Below, piece by piece: positions 22,159 through 32,771 of a stretch of DNA of 64,000 bases. This stretch comes from Hermatobates lingyangjiaoensis. Taxonomy: Eukaryota > Arthropoda > Insecta > Hemiptera > Hermatobatidae. A program made the translations under genes and the position numbers. How positions within the stretch are numbered: the first letter of the stretch is position 1; each line of letters begins with the position of its first letter. The DNA lies in contig JAPFBL010000034.1 of the NCBI GenBank assembly GCA_026182355.1, positions 2,984,501-3,048,500 on the forward strand, in the 5' to 3' direction. The notes beneath the pieces were generated by a model. It searched no databases. It had not been told where the DNA came from and saw only the letters and a program-made list of their open reading frames with translations.

Positions 22159-25100
22159 CAATATAAACAAAGAAACATAGAGAAATCAGAAGAACACACT
22201 TACAGTCTCTAATTTTCGGTTTGAACCGTCTTCAGGAGAGATAAGAGAGGGAAACCAAGCGCACTGGATCAGAGACGGTTGGAGACCAACAGTGTTGCCG
22301 CATGCGCGCCCGTTCACAGAAAATAAGGTAGACAGGAATCAATTTATAATTAATTTATAATTTATAAAATAAAATAAAATAATGGAATATGAAAACAATA
22401 ATATATAAAAAAGAAAAAATTGAAAAAATAAGGGAAATTGATACAGAGAAATTGATACATAAACAAAAGTGCTGACTAAGCTATGGTAAAATAAAATAAA
22501 ACTAAGAATACAAATAATAATAACAAATGAAATAATTTAATAAAAAATGTGAAAAGGCAAGGAACTTTTAGACATTATCGCTTTAGATTGAGGCCAGGTG
22601 CACTGCGCGCACTTAATAGCCAAATATGGGCTTCTTCGGAGGCTCGTAGTGTGAGATCTTTGCTGTCAGGGGGTATTTGTCGCAGAATCTGTAGCCTGTA
22701 GCACTCATTAAAAGGGAGACCGTGGCTATTGGCATGTATGGCAATGGGAAGATGGGAGCGACTATTGACTGAAGCTCTGTGATTGTTCATACGGAGACTA
22801 AGCTTGGTAGATGCTTGGCCTACGTAGAACGAATCACACTTGGTACACTCCAAACGGTACACACAGTTTTTGGAGGTACACGAGCAGTCAGTTGCACCAG
22901 GATAGAGGGTGTTATGGGGGGGAGCTGTGAAGTGTGGTTGGGGATTTATAATGGGACACGTGAGGCAACCTCGACGTCCGCACAGTTGCGCTCCAGAGGG
23001 CAAACTGTTTGCCCTCGTGGAGGTTAGCTTCCTGTGCGAAAGAAAATTGCCAAGGTTGGGAGGACGTCTGTAGGATAGGCGTGGCGGATTAGGAAAGGTT
23101 TTGGAGGTGGCTGGGGAAGAGGATATGATCGGGAAAAGTTCTTTAATGATGGTACCCAGTCTGTGGATACCTGGGAAGTAGGTTGTTATAAGGTAGGGAG
23201 ACCCAGAGGGAGAGGAAGAGGAGGTTGATGTAGGATTGTGTGGGGTCGTGGCAGGAACCAGTCTTCTTGTTAGGAAGGGGAGAGGGTAACCTCGCTCTAC
23301 AAATTTACTTTTTAGGCTATTGATATGTAGGTGTTTATCTTGTAGTCTGTTACAAATCCGGTGAATTCGTATGGAGAGGGATCTCGGAATGGATTTCTTA
23401 ATGTGGGGAGGGTGGCAGCTATTGAAGTGTAGATATAAATGGGGATTAGAGGGTTTAGAATGGACGGAAGTAATGAGAGAACTATTGTTGAGGGTGATAT
23501 CGACATCAAGAAAGGTAGTGGATCTGTTGGAAATGTTATGGGTAAAGGAGATGGAAGAGCAAAAAGATTTGAAGTTGTCGATGAAGACTTCTAACTCGGA
23601 AATGCCATGGGTCCAGATAAAGAAGATGTCATCGATGAAGCGGGTATACAGTGCGGGAAGAAGGTGGCAGGTTTGGAAAAAACTATTTTCAAGGTGAGCC
23701 ATGAACAGATTGGCAAAGGAGGGAGCCATTCTAGTTCCCATGGCCGTTCCTTTGATTTGCAGGTAAAAGTCTTCATCGAACTTGAAAGCATTGTGTTTGA
23801 GGACGAAGGAGGCTAAGGTGATAATGAAGTCAGTGGATGGCGAATGAGGGAGTGGTCTGGAAGAGAGGAAGTAGCGCAAAGCGGTTAAGCCCTCACTGTG
23901 ATCTATGACAGTGTACAACGAGGTTACATCCATAGTTACAAGGAGGATTGGATAAGGGGGAGATTCAGGCAGGGATACACTTTTGATTTTATCTAGGAAG
24001 TGAAAGGAATCTTTACAGAAAGAAGGTTGACTGCTCACTAGTGGTTGCAGAATAAAATCTACGAACGCTGAAATTCGCTCAGTGAGACAGCCGTAGCTGG
24101 AAACTATGGGTCTCCCGGGAGGTGGATTATTGGGCATTTGAAAGGGTTTGTGGATTTTTGGCAGGATGTAAAAAGTGGGACAGCGGGGTGTAATAGGTGT
24201 GAGAAGTTGAATGTCTTCATCTGTAAGTCCCTCATGGTTGGCGTGGGTGTGTAGGAGTTGAACCAACTCTAGATGGAAGTTGGATGTAGGATCTGAAGGA
24301 AGAGGCTGGTAAAACAAGGGATCCTGCAGCTGCGCCCGGGCAAGTCGCTGATAAACATCGCGGTCCATTAGCACAACTGTAGAACCCTTGTCCGCTGGCA
24401 TAATGAGGAGGTTTCGGTTTCTTATGAGGTTTTTTAGTGACTTTCTTTCAGTGTGGGAAAGGTTATCAGGGGGATTGAGGGATTTTAAGAATGAAGGATT
24501 AGAAACTCTGTTGAGAAGTTGTGAAATAAATAGTTCCAGTGGATGGGAGGCTAAAAGAGGTGAAGGCTCATGATTGGAGGGAGGTTTAAATTTTTTAAGA
24601 GAGCTATGCACAGTGGAGTGGACAGATGATTGAGGGTCAGTCCGGGATTTCCAGTAATATTGCCAACGGAGGGACCTACAGAACATCTGTACGTCCTCTA
24701 GAAGTTTTAAAGGTTGGACTTTCGGAGTGGGACAGAACGAAAGTCCTTTTGAAAGGAGGTTTTTTTCATCAGAGGTGAGGGAGTGGGTTGACAAATTACA
24801 AATAGTTTTGTCTTGAGTGGGAGTAGGATCAGAGTTTTTTCTAGGAAATTCAGGGTTAAGGGTGGGTTGTGGAGGGGTTAAAAGTGAGGTCAGAGGGTTT
24901 TGAGCTAATACAAATTCGGGTAGTATGGTTGAGGTATGGTATGGGGTGTTATAGTGAGGGAGGTTAGGAAGTTGGAAAGGCAGGCTGAGACCCAGGCTCA
25001 GATAGCTGCGACATAATGAAGAAAATTTTTTTAGTGATGATTTCCTAAGTGAGTCTAAAACTTTTTGGCCCGAAAGAAGATGTTGGTGGGACAAAGTCTG

Positions 25101-25202
25101 GAAACGGGGAGAAATTTTCAGAAGGATCTTAAGAGTGGAGAGTAGTTTTTGAAAATAGGTGGTTCTTAAATTAATATAGTTGGCAAGAGTTATGGAGGAC
25201 AT
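22156..25202 (-). mobile_element. Intact Penelope-like retroelement, family A
   Basis: A full coding region (stop 22575) is followed by a 3' UTR, a hammerhead-like motif at 22206-22239 and the terminal block GTTCAATATAAACAAAGAAA at 22156, beside (TA)n. The 5' boundary is the junction at about 25200 with an inverted second copy, so no separate 5' UTR is visible; the element may be slightly 5'-truncated. Its 3' 1.48 kb is duplicated almost identically in the plus-strand partner at 25200-26717. Confidence 0.9.
22206..22239 (-). ncRNA. Hammerhead-like ribozyme, AATT type
   Basis: Minus strand: TCTC (22236-22239), CTGAAGA (22229-22235), extra C, hairpin GGTT-CA-AACC (22218-22227), GAA (22215-22217), palindrome AATT (22211-22214), A as cleavage base, GAGA (22206-22209). 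TCTC and GAGA form a perfect stem I. It lies about 340 bp past the PLE stop codon and is duplicated exactly in the plus-strand copy. Confidence 0.75.
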
Positions 25203-25223
25203 ATCTTCTTTATCTGGACCCAT
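22575..25223 (-). CDS. Penelope-like element polyprotein: reverse transcriptase and GIY-YIG endonuclease
   Basis: This is the only long gene in the window. The frame is open for 882 codons. The first ATG (25221-25223) lies in the neighbouring inverted copy, so the native start is more likely Met8 (25200-25202), giving 875 residues. Reverse transcriptase motifs in order: DKG (278-280, in MPADKGSTVVLMD), PKIHKP (355-360) and GRPIVS (370-375), motif A MDVTSLYT with catalytic D432, motif B KGTAMGTRMAP (491-501), motif C FIDD (529-532), then KPSNPHLYLHFNSCHPPH. A linker Cys cluster (C748, C753, C756) precedes the endonuclease. That domain has VYR (788-790) and FYVG (799-802) for GIY and YIG, R811, the HANSHG block and E863/E864. 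The product would nick DNA and prime cDNA synthesis in the nucleus. All catalytic residues are present, so it could be active. The SLYTVIDHSEG segment departs from the usual SLYTNIPH-EG. Confidence 0.95.
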   Translation of the reverse strand: MGPDKEDMSSITLANYINLRTTYFQKLLSTLKILLKISPRFQTLSHQHLLSGQKVLDSLRKSSLKKFSSLCRSYLSLGLSLPFQLPNLPHYNTPYHTSTILPEFVLAQNPLTSLLTPPQPTLNPEFPRKNSDPTPTQDKTICNLSTHSLTSDEKNLLSKGLSFCPTPKVQPLKLLEDVQMFCRSLRWQYYWKSRTDPQSSVHSTVHSSLKKFKPPSNHEPSPLLASHPLELFISQLLNRVSNPSFLKSLNPPDNLSHTERKSLKNLIRNRNLLIMPADKGSTVVLMDRDVYQRLARAQLQDPLFYQPLPSDPTSNFHLELVQLLHTHANHEGLTDEDIQLLTPITPRCPTFYILPKIHKPFQMPNNPPPGRPIVSSYGCLTERISAFVDFILQPLVSSQPSFCKDSFHFLDKIKSVSLPESPPYPILLVTMDVTSLYTVIDHSEGLTALRYFLSSRPLPHSPSTDFIITLASFVLKHNAFKFDEDFYLQIKGTAMGTRMAPSFANLFMAHLENSFFQTCHLLPALYTRFIDDIFFIWTHGISELEVFIDNFKSFCSSISFTHNISNRSTTFLDVDITLNNSSLITSVHSKPSNPHLYLHFNSCHPPHIKKSIPRSLSIRIHRICNRLQDKHLHINSLKSKFVERGYPLPFLTRRLVPATTPHNPTSTSSSSPSGSPYLITTYFPGIHRLGTIIKELFPIISSSPATSKTFPNPPRLSYRRPPNLGNFLSHRKLTSTRANSLPSGAQLCGRRGCLTCPIINPQPHFTAPPHNTLYPGATDCSCTSKNCVYRLECTKCDSFYVGQASTKLSLRMNNHRASVNSRSHLPIAIHANSHGLPFNECYRLQILRQIPPDSKDLTLRASEEAHIWLLSARSAPGLNLKR

Positions 25224-26255
25224 GGCATTTCCGAGTTAGAAGTCTTCATCGACAACTTCAAATCTTTTTGCTCTTCCATCTCCTTTACCCATAACATTTC
25301 CAACAGATCCACTACCTTTCTTGATGTCGATATCACCCTCAACAATAGTTCTCTCATTACTTCCGTCCATTCTAAACCCTCTAATCCCCATTTATATCTA
25401 CACTTCAATAGCTGCCACCCTCCCCACATTAAGAAATCCATTCCGAGATCCCTCTCCATACGAATTCACCGGATTTGTAACAGACTACAAGATAAACACC
25501 TACATATCAATAGCCTAAAAAGTAAATTTGTAGAGCGAGGTTACCCTCTCCCCTTCCTAACAAGAAGACTGGTTCCTGCCACGACCCCACACAATCCTAC
25601 ATCAACCTCCTCTTCCTCTCCCTCTGGGTCTCCCTACCTTATAACAACCTACTTCCCAGGTATCCACAGACTGGGTACCATCATTAAAGAACTTTTCCCG
25701 ATCATATCCTCTTCCCCAGCCACCTCCAAAACCTTTCCTAATCCGCCACGCCTATCCTACAGACGTCCTCCCAACCTTGGCAATTTTCTTTCGCACAGGA
25801 AGCTAACCTCCACGAGGGCAAACAGTTTGCCCTCTGGAGCGCAACTGTGCGGACGTCGAGGTTGCCTCACGTGTCCCATTATAAATCCCCAACCACACTT
25901 CACAGCTCCCCCCCATAACACCCTCTATCCTGTTGCAACTGACTGCTCGTGTACCTCCAAAAACTGTGTGTACCGTTTGGAGTGTACCAAGTGTGATTCG
26001 TTCTACGTAGGCCAAGCATCTACCAAGCTTAGTCTCCGTATGAACAATCACAGAGCTTCAGTCAATAGTCGCTCCCATCTTCCCATTGCCATACATGCCA
26101 ATAGCCACGGTCTCCCTTTTAATGAGTGCTACAGGCTACAGATTCTGCGACAAATACCCCCTGACAGCAAAGATCTCACACTACGAGCCTCCGAAGAAGC
26201 CCATATTTGGCTATTAAGTGCGCGCAGTGCACCTGGCCTCAATCTAAAGCGATAA
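25203..26255 (+). pseudogene. PLE RT (C-terminal part) and GIY-YIG endonuclease, truncated copy
   Basis: An open frame of 350 codons with no native start, equal to residues 533-882 of the intact protein. It starts at IFFIWTHG, directly after the catalytic FIDD, so the polymerase active site is missing. The endonuclease domain is complete: VYR, FYVG, SLRM, HANSHG and ASEEAHIW are all present. It could yield a free endonuclease fragment only if a promoter and start existed, which I do not see. The lack of stops shows that the truncation is recent. Confidence 0.9.
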
Positions 26256-26590
26256 TGTCTAAAAGTTCCTTGCCTTTTCACATTTTTTATTAAATTATTT
26301 CATTTGTTATTATTATTTGTATTCTTAGTTTTATTTTATTTTACCATAGCTTAGTCAGCACTTTTGTTTATGTATCAATTTCTCTGTATCAATTTCCCTT
26401 ATTTTTTCAATTTTTTCTTTTTTATATATTATTGTTTTCATATTCCATTATTTTATTTTATTTTATAAATTATAAATTAATTATAAATTGATTCCTGTCT
26501 ACCTTATTTTCTGTGAACGGGCGCGCATGCGGCAACACTGTTGGTCTCCAACCGTCTCTGATCCAGTGCGCTTGGTTTCCCTCTCTTATC

Positions 26591-26624
26591 TCTCCTGAAG
26601 ACGGTTCAAACCGAAAATTAGAGA
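26591..26624 (+). ncRNA. Hammerhead-like ribozyme, AATT type
   Basis: Plus-strand twin of the motif at 22206-22239: TCTC (26591-26594), CTGAAGA (26595-26601), extra C, GGTT-CA-AACC (26603-26612), GAA, AATT (26616-26619), A, GAGA (26621-26624). All positions are identical to the other arm. Confidence 0.75.
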
Positions 26625-26714
26625 CTGTAAGTGTGTTCTTCTGATTTCTCTATGTTTCTTTGTTTATATTGAACTATATTTGTCCGTTTTGGATCGTATT
26701 TCCAACGAAAAAAA

Positions 26715-26717
<3 letters not shown>

Positions 26718-26762
<45 letters not shown>

Positions 26763-26945
26763 CAGCTCAAAAACGAAGAAAATCAACACAGAGGGAAGAG
26801 ACACACTTACAAACTCAAATTTTCGGATGATCCGTCTTCAGTAAAAAATTTGAGTTTGTAAGTGTGTCTCTTTCTCTCTGTGCTGCTCTTCTTCGGTTTT
26901 GAACTGATTTGCGTCCAGTTTGGATCGTTTTTTCAAATTTTGAGA
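26718..26945. mobile_element. (TA)n and foldback of a fourth PLE family, AATT type
   Basis: (TA)n at 26718-26760 is followed by a short inverted pair. The left arm reads ACGAAGAAAATCAACACAGA to ACTTACAAACTCAAATTTTC. The right arm reads AAAATTTGAGTTTGTAAGTG to CTGTGCTGCTCTTCTTCGG. The right end carries GCGTCCAGTTTGGATCGTTT (26911-26930), the shared PLE tail. Another TA run follows at 26951. Confidence 0.72.
26814..26841 (-). ncRNA. Hammerhead-like motif, AATT type, lacking stem I
   Basis: Minus strand: CTGAAGA (26835-26841), extra C, hairpin GGA-TCA-TCC (26825-26833), GAA (26822-26824), AATT (26818-26821), T, GAG. The 5' side is cut by the foldback junction, so there is no partner for stem I and this copy is unlikely to be active alone. 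Confidence 0.55.
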
Positions 26946-27287
26946 GAAAAATATATATATATATATAACAATTAAAAGAAAAGAAAGCGAAAAAACATCT
27001 ACAAGACTAACTTCAATATTTTGACCTGGTAGTCGTTAAAAGATGAAGAAGAAGATAATAAGTTCTGCATGGCTCGTAAGCCAAATATATATATATATAT
27101 GCTTAAAATAAACTGTGACACATAGGCAGAAACATAACAAGGACTCACATTATGACCGTAATGGTGGTCGTCCTCAGGAGAAGAAGTGGATTGACGGAGC
27201 GACGACATTGACACTGTCTAAGTATCACACTTTATTTTAAGTGTAATCTGTCCTGCTGGACAGAATTTCGTTTTAATGTTACCATGG

Positions 27288-27319
<32 letters not shown>

Positions 27320-27560
27320 AATTTTCAAAAGAACACACAGAAATGAAATCTCTAAAACTCACTACTACATTTCGATGTTACAACTCCTACGAAGACCGCT
27401 TGTTTCCGCTGAAAGATCTTAGTCTTATTTCCCTTTTCATATTGTGGTTTGATCATTGTTATATTACTGTTAAATAAGTAGAACACATTAAGGAACGAGA
27501 CACTATACTAGAATGAATATTTCGAACCACAGTTTGTTGTCAGGAAGACCTTTTATTTTT
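26946..27560 (-). mobile_element. Cluster of decayed PLE termini
   Basis: At least four degenerate ends are separated by TA runs at 26951, 27086 and 27290. Minus-strand hammerhead remnants: around 27030 (GACTACCAGGTC, then AAAATAT), at 27165-27185 (CTGAGGA, then GACC-hairpin-GGTC, with GAA lost) and around 27510-27545 (CTGACAA, then GAAATATT). A plus-strand AGATCT-family piece lies at 27392-27455. A PLE-like tail, CTGTCCTGCTGGACAG, is at 27248. Confidence 0.55.
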
Positions 27561-28943
27561 TCAGTATTGTCATAGTTACTTTAATGGATGAGGATGGAAG
27601 TTTATGCGAACCTTTAATAAAAACCGACAACTTTTTATTAAAGGTTATGAGAAAAAATGATCTTTTATGTCTTATTTTATTTATAACTTTTGAATATCAG
27701 TGTGAATTAAAATGTGAAAAGTGTTTGTTTTATATGTGGTATAAAACACTGAATAACAGAATATGATGACTAGTTTCTGGTTTAGTGGTTCCTGTATTCG
27801 AGATTGAAACAGATGCAATCAGTGCTACAATAATAGCGTTATAGATCTGCTTAGTGGAGCTCGTAGTGATGGATTTCTCGAATAGATTACTGATAAGGCA
27901 AGTCAATGAAAGTGATTAAATCAGCAGCGCTCTGTTGGATTGGCCTGACGTAGTAAATGGTGCGAAGAGCCCCCAAGACGACAGCAGTGCTTGCTTCTGT
28001 TTTGATTAACTAGTCTTGTTTACGCCTCAACACTTGATTAACGACCTCATTCTCAACCAATTACCCTTGGCCGGATCATCTTTATCAAGGAAGGCTGCCT
28101 GTTTGTCTTGCAACCCCAAAACCGGTCTCCTTGCCCAGCCATTAATGTAGTCCTTCCCTACAGGGCCTTCCTAATCGCCACTTTCCCTTCCACCCTCGCA
28201 AGTGATCCACGTCCACCCTAGTCCACCTCATTTCCAACCCTCATAATTCACCACCCTTCTCAAATTGCCACCACTACCCTTTGCAATTTGTGACATGCTC
28301 CTTGTTTCACCCCTGTCATTTCTCCATCATACCATTTATTCATATCATCACAGAATAGCAGTCATATAAAGTTCAAACCAAGCTAATATTTCTCATCAAC
28401 AATGTTATATTTTACCTGATAAAAGAATTTTTAATACAATAATAGAAGTTCATATGATTGTGTCTTTATGCAATAAATATATAAATATTTAATAACTTTT
28501 AATTAATATGCTTCAGAAAACTTAACTATAAATGAATAAATATTTAAAAAATAAATGTCCATATATTAACATGGTGATAGATATGGTCTATAGTTACCCT
28601 TTACGCCAGCATTATAGATGATTTGGGGTTGAAACAAATAAATTTATGTCATAACATTAAATTTTTCTATAAGGGGACTCACAAATGTATGGCATTCTGC
28701 ACACATTAAACATTTTTACAGAAATAACGTTTACTACAGTCAGATTTAAAACGTCTGATGTATAACGTAAGCGGTAATGTGGCACTATTTTCTCTACTAA
28801 TAGGCGACTTCTTTCTCTCGTGATGATATGTCTCAAAATGAAGAAGTCAATTGTTACTGGAAATTTATATGACGACATCAAATAAATAGCCGTTAGTGAT
28901 ATACAATCATATTCCTTTCATGTATATGAACCTTTAATCTAAA
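27561..28943. other. AT-rich DNA, nothing recognised
   Basis: A GC-richer, C-rich patch at 28020-28330 shows no open frame or known repeat. A 60-codon open frame at 27584-27766 is unsupported. Confidence 0.45.
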
Positions 28944-30239
28944 TCTAAACTTTTTACTTTATTATAAATAAAGTATAGTGATCGTAAAAATATATCTCAA
29001 GTTTTTGACTGAATTACATGTTTTGATGTCACAGAAATCGTTTTATCATGTTTTTTCGATGATGTCTGTGGATGGATGAGTATGTATCCAAAGTTAGTGG
29101 TCATGCTACGGTCCGGAATCTTTGATGGATCAAATTGATATATTACTCAAAAATGGGCCTCATAGTCTAACAATTATTCCTAATGAGAAAGTTAGTTTTT
29201 TTGCCAAAAAAAAACCAAAATTTTCTTCTCCTAAACTACTAATTCTAGAGTCTTGAAATTTTGGCATTTTCTTTGAAGTTACAAAAGCTATAAATGAAAA
29301 ATATATTCAGATTTTTAAAACTGCAGAAGATATTTTTTTTTCAATAAAATGTAAATGTTTTGACTTATATTTTAATCTGAATGTTTATGAGAGCGATACA
29401 AGTCATACTGTTTAAAGGATCAAAATGTAACTACACCTAAAATAGAACATTCTGAGGAGGTTAAGTTGAGATAACTTTTTTCAAATCTACATTCATCAAA
29501 AGAGCGTTACAGCATATTTTCTGGTTTCAGAAAATGTTTTTTTGACGTTAATGGCTCATTAAAAAACCATGAAAATTTGCCAAAAAATTGAACGAAATGT
29601 TAACCATTTACTAAAAGAATTAATGAAATTTCATTTACGCCAAAGACCAATAAAGCTATAGAACTGGAATATTGATCCTAAAGTGAATCCACTGAAACAA
29701 ATTGATGTTTGGAAGTATTATAGAAAAATTAAATAATTTATTGACTTACATGAAATATAAGAGGAATAATATTTTTACATTTAAAAAATCACCATTCAAT
29801 TACATTTACAATGAACATAAATTTCTGCTGCTTTCCATGCTGTGATAGTTTGTCTCACAAAATGCTCTAATCAATCTATATATTGTACCCTTGAACAAAA
29901 CTTAATATCAATTGTAAATTGTTTTGTGTTTATGAATCATAGTATCATTGGATATTATAAGTGGATTAATCACTATTTGTACTACCTCCAAGAATGAAGG
30001 ATAAATAAACATCTCACATTTAGACATTTGTATTATACCTAAATGGAACATTATATGTTTTATACCCAAGAAGTATGATATTATGTTTACTTATAGTAAT
30101 TTTGAGTGTAGGCCACTTCAGATTTATTCCATGGGATCGTTTATTTTAACCTTCAAGTTAATGTTAAACAATGCTTTTGCCAGATTTTTTTTTTTATATG
30201 TTTATTGAATGCTAATCAATTAGTGCCTAAAAAAAGTGC

Positions 30240-30252
30240 GCTTTCTATATAC

Positions 30253-30290
<38 letters not shown>

Positions 30291-30500
30291 GAAAGGTCCG
30301 TCTGGACAATAAACACTTTAACACATAGAAAAAAACACAGAAAGACACTACAGAACTCACTTCGATATTTCGACATCCGTCGTCATCGGGAAGAAGTGCG
30401 AAGTACTCGCGTTGAGAAGCAAAATGCTACTGGCCTCCAGAGTAACTCGTGGAACCACCGCAATGCTGCCCCCCAGCGGAGGAGAGGAAAAATAGAAATC
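30240..30500 (-). mobile_element. PLE terminus, family B, inserted between the R1 copies
   Basis: A (TA)n run at 30255-30288 is followed by AAGGTCCGTCTGGACAATAA, the CACTTTAACACATAG block, the hammerhead-like motif, and a GC-rich stretch with CTGCCCCCCAGCGGAGGAG. It matches 21990-22100 and interrupts the R1 inverted pair, so it inserted later. Confidence 0.7.
30360..30393 (-). ncRNA. Hammerhead-like motif, ATAT type
   Basis: Identical to the motif at 22037-22070: CTTC (30390-30393), CCGATGA (30383-30389), C, GAC-GGAT-GTC (30372-30381), GAA, ATAT (30365-30368), C, GAAG (30360-30363). Confidence 0.62.
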
Positions 30501-32203
30501 CCTCCAATATTTATTTAGAAAACAAGATAAAAAATCTGGAGTGGCCTACACTCTACTTTACTATAAGTAACTTAATGTCAAATTTCTTGAGTATATAAAA
30601 TATAACGTCTCATTTAAGCATAACGTAAACATCTAACTGGGATATAATTATTAGCCTTTCATTCCTGAGGTAGTACAGATAGTTATTGAAGGACATATCA
30701 ATTTATAAGCTTATTTTTGTACATCACAAATAATTTATTATTTGCAAATATTTTCATTAGTATAACTACAGCAGTAATAACATTTTTGAAAAACCAAAGT
30801 GAACATTTCTTGAAACGATTTCTTCTCCTACAAGAGAACATGGCTATTGTTCAAATAGCCAGTAGATTTCTTACATCGTTTACTTAACATCCTTCTACAT
30901 TGAATATTAATGTAAAATTTTCAAATTTAAAACCGTAAAATACCCTTTTTTTCTCTGAAAAACATCTTAAACAGCGAAGAAAATGTTGTTTTAAGGTGAT
31001 TTGTTAATTAAAGATGTACGATAATTACAGTTATTAATCTCTAAACGAAAGATTTATATTTTGAATTATCTTTTACATTTTTGGTTTTTAACAGAATTAT
31101 TATACTGGGAATTTTATGGCTTCTTAGTATTTAATAAGATCATTTTCCTTCCCCTTTGTCAAATAACATATATACGAATTTTTTTTTAATGAGTGTTATC
31201 ATTTACCTGCACAATATTATTCCTCTTACATCTCATATAAGTCAATAATATATTTTCATTTTTCCATTAGAAACATCAATTTTATCTCAGAAGATTCGCT
31301 CAAAAAATTTCTAAGTCAATGTAAACAATGTAAAAAAATACAAAAAATTCGACAAGTATAGCAGGTGATCTCTTAGTTTAGGGTAAACAAAGAGTTTTTA
31401 TATCGTTATTGCTCTTTCCTGTAATTGAAACTTTATGATTTTTTTTTTATGAATTGCTAATTTTTTGTTCCATTTTTGGCCAAATTTTCATTATTTTTTA
31501 ACGAGCCGTTTAGCGTCAAAAAATCATTTTCTGAAAACACAAATCGTACTGTAACGCCCCTTTAGCGAAAGTAATTTCAAAAAAAAAATATCTCAACTCA
31601 TTTGCCATATAATGTTCTATTTGTAGGCATAGTTTCATTCTTGTCCGTCAAACAGTATGGCTTGTATCGCTCTCACAAGGTTTGAGATTGAATTATAAGT
31701 CACAATTTTTACATTTTATTGAAAAAAAATATTTCCTGTTGTCTTAAAATTCTGAATATATTTTTCGTTTGTTGCATTTGTAACTTCAAAGATAATGTCA
31801 AAATTTCAAAACTCTAGGGTTATCAGTTTAGGAGAAATAAATGTTTTAAAAAAAACGGTTTTTGGCAAAAAAAGTGACTTTCCCATCATGCATAATTCTT
31901 CCCAAACAATAGGGATCTTTGTCTAAATGGGGCCCATTTTTGTGTAAAATATCAACTTGATCCATCAAAGATTCTGGACCGTAGCGTGGTAACAAGCAAT
32001 GCTAACACACGCACCCACCAACGCACCCACCAACGCACCCACCCACCCACCCACCCACCCACCCACACACACACAGACATCATCGTAAAAACGTCATAAA
32101 ACGACTTCTGGGACCTCAAAACATGTAATTCCGTCAAAATCTCGAAATCGAATTTTTTCACGATCACTATACTTTACTTATAGTAAAGTAAAAATATATA
32201 AAA

Positions 32204-32510
32204 TACGAAATAATAATAATAAAAAATAAATAATAATAATAAAAAAAATAATAATAATAAAATAATAATAATAATAATATTAATAATAATAATAATAAAT
32301 AATAATAATAATAAAATAAAAAATAATTAACGGTACAGGTTGAGACCAGGAGGAGAACGAGCCCCAAGGAGGCATATGAATGCCTCTTCGGAAGCTCTAA
32401 GGGTGACATGCTAATTAGACTCGGGGATTTGTTTGAGGATTTGTACCCTGAAACAATCATTGAAAGGGAGGTCATGGGAGTTAGCATGGATAGCTATGTT
32501 ACTTGGATAT
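32204..32510 (-). pseudogene. PLE endonuclease tail, family C, with a stop
   Basis: Minus-strand translation of 32331-32505 gives IAIHANSHDLPFNDCFRVQ, then ILKQIPESN, a stop codon, and HVTLRASEEAFICLLGARS to GLNLYR. It is close to the family C fragment at 13028-13378 (ILKQIPESNNKVTLRASEEA). The stop near residue 29 and the missing N-terminal half make it dead. A (ATA)n stretch at 32204-32325 takes the place of the 3' UTR, as in the other copy. Confidence 0.78.
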
Positions 32511-32559
32511 ACTATGGATATATTTTTCTATGTGTTAAAGTATATATATATATGTATAT

Positions 32560-32771
32560 AACAAATTAAAAGAAACGGTCCAGCATACTTTTTTAAAATA
32601 AAATAAATTCAAAACGAAGGGAACACACAGAAAGACACAGACATAGTACCGCCCTGTCTTCCTGCGGGACTCTTCGCTCATCGCTCTTCACACCTCCTGA
32701 TGACGACGATGGTCGAAATATCGTTGTGAGTTATGTCTGTGTCTTTCCGTGTGTTTCCTTCGTTTTGAATT

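Larger units (their letters stand above)
25200..26717 (+). mobile_element. 5'-truncated PLE, family A, head-to-head with the intact copy
   Basis: The copy begins inside the RT motif C codons and runs through the rest of the ORF, the 3' UTR, the hammerhead motif and the terminal block TGTTTATATTGAACTATA. It extends past the intact copy's end with TGTCCGTTTTGGATCGTATT (26681-26700), a conserved PLE tail, and stops at a long (TA)n. The arms at 22156-23640 and 25200-26680 are almost identical: the one coding change I see is Gly776 in the intact copy against Val here. Confidence 0.9.
28944..32195. repeat. Two long inverted copies of unclassified repeat R1
   Basis: The left copy (about 28944-30130, plus) and right copy (about 30528-32195, minus) match over many blocks. 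Outer end: ACTTTATTATAAATAAAGTA and GATCGT on the left, mirrored at 32160-32190. Inner blocks: GTACTACCTCCAAGAATGAA (29980) mirrored at 30660, and GAGTGTAGGCCACTTCAGAT (30104) mirrored at 30535. The right copy carries extra sequence at 30680-31190. The outer end holds a small palindrome. The equivalent spot in each copy holds a different simple repeat; on the right it is (CACC)n at 32020-32065. There is no coding sequence. The element class is not known to me. Confidence 0.75.

Noticed and set aside
25190..25459. Minus-strand open frame of 89 codons, and similar frames at 23371-23697, 22779-23027 and 25803-26051
   Set aside because: They are antisense or shifted frames of the two PLE copies; identical strings appear in both arms because the arms are inverted duplicates.
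32167..32487. 106-codon minus-strand frame rich in Tyr and Leu
   Set aside because: Mostly translated (ATA)n; the real reading frame there is the PLE endonuclease remnant in another frame.
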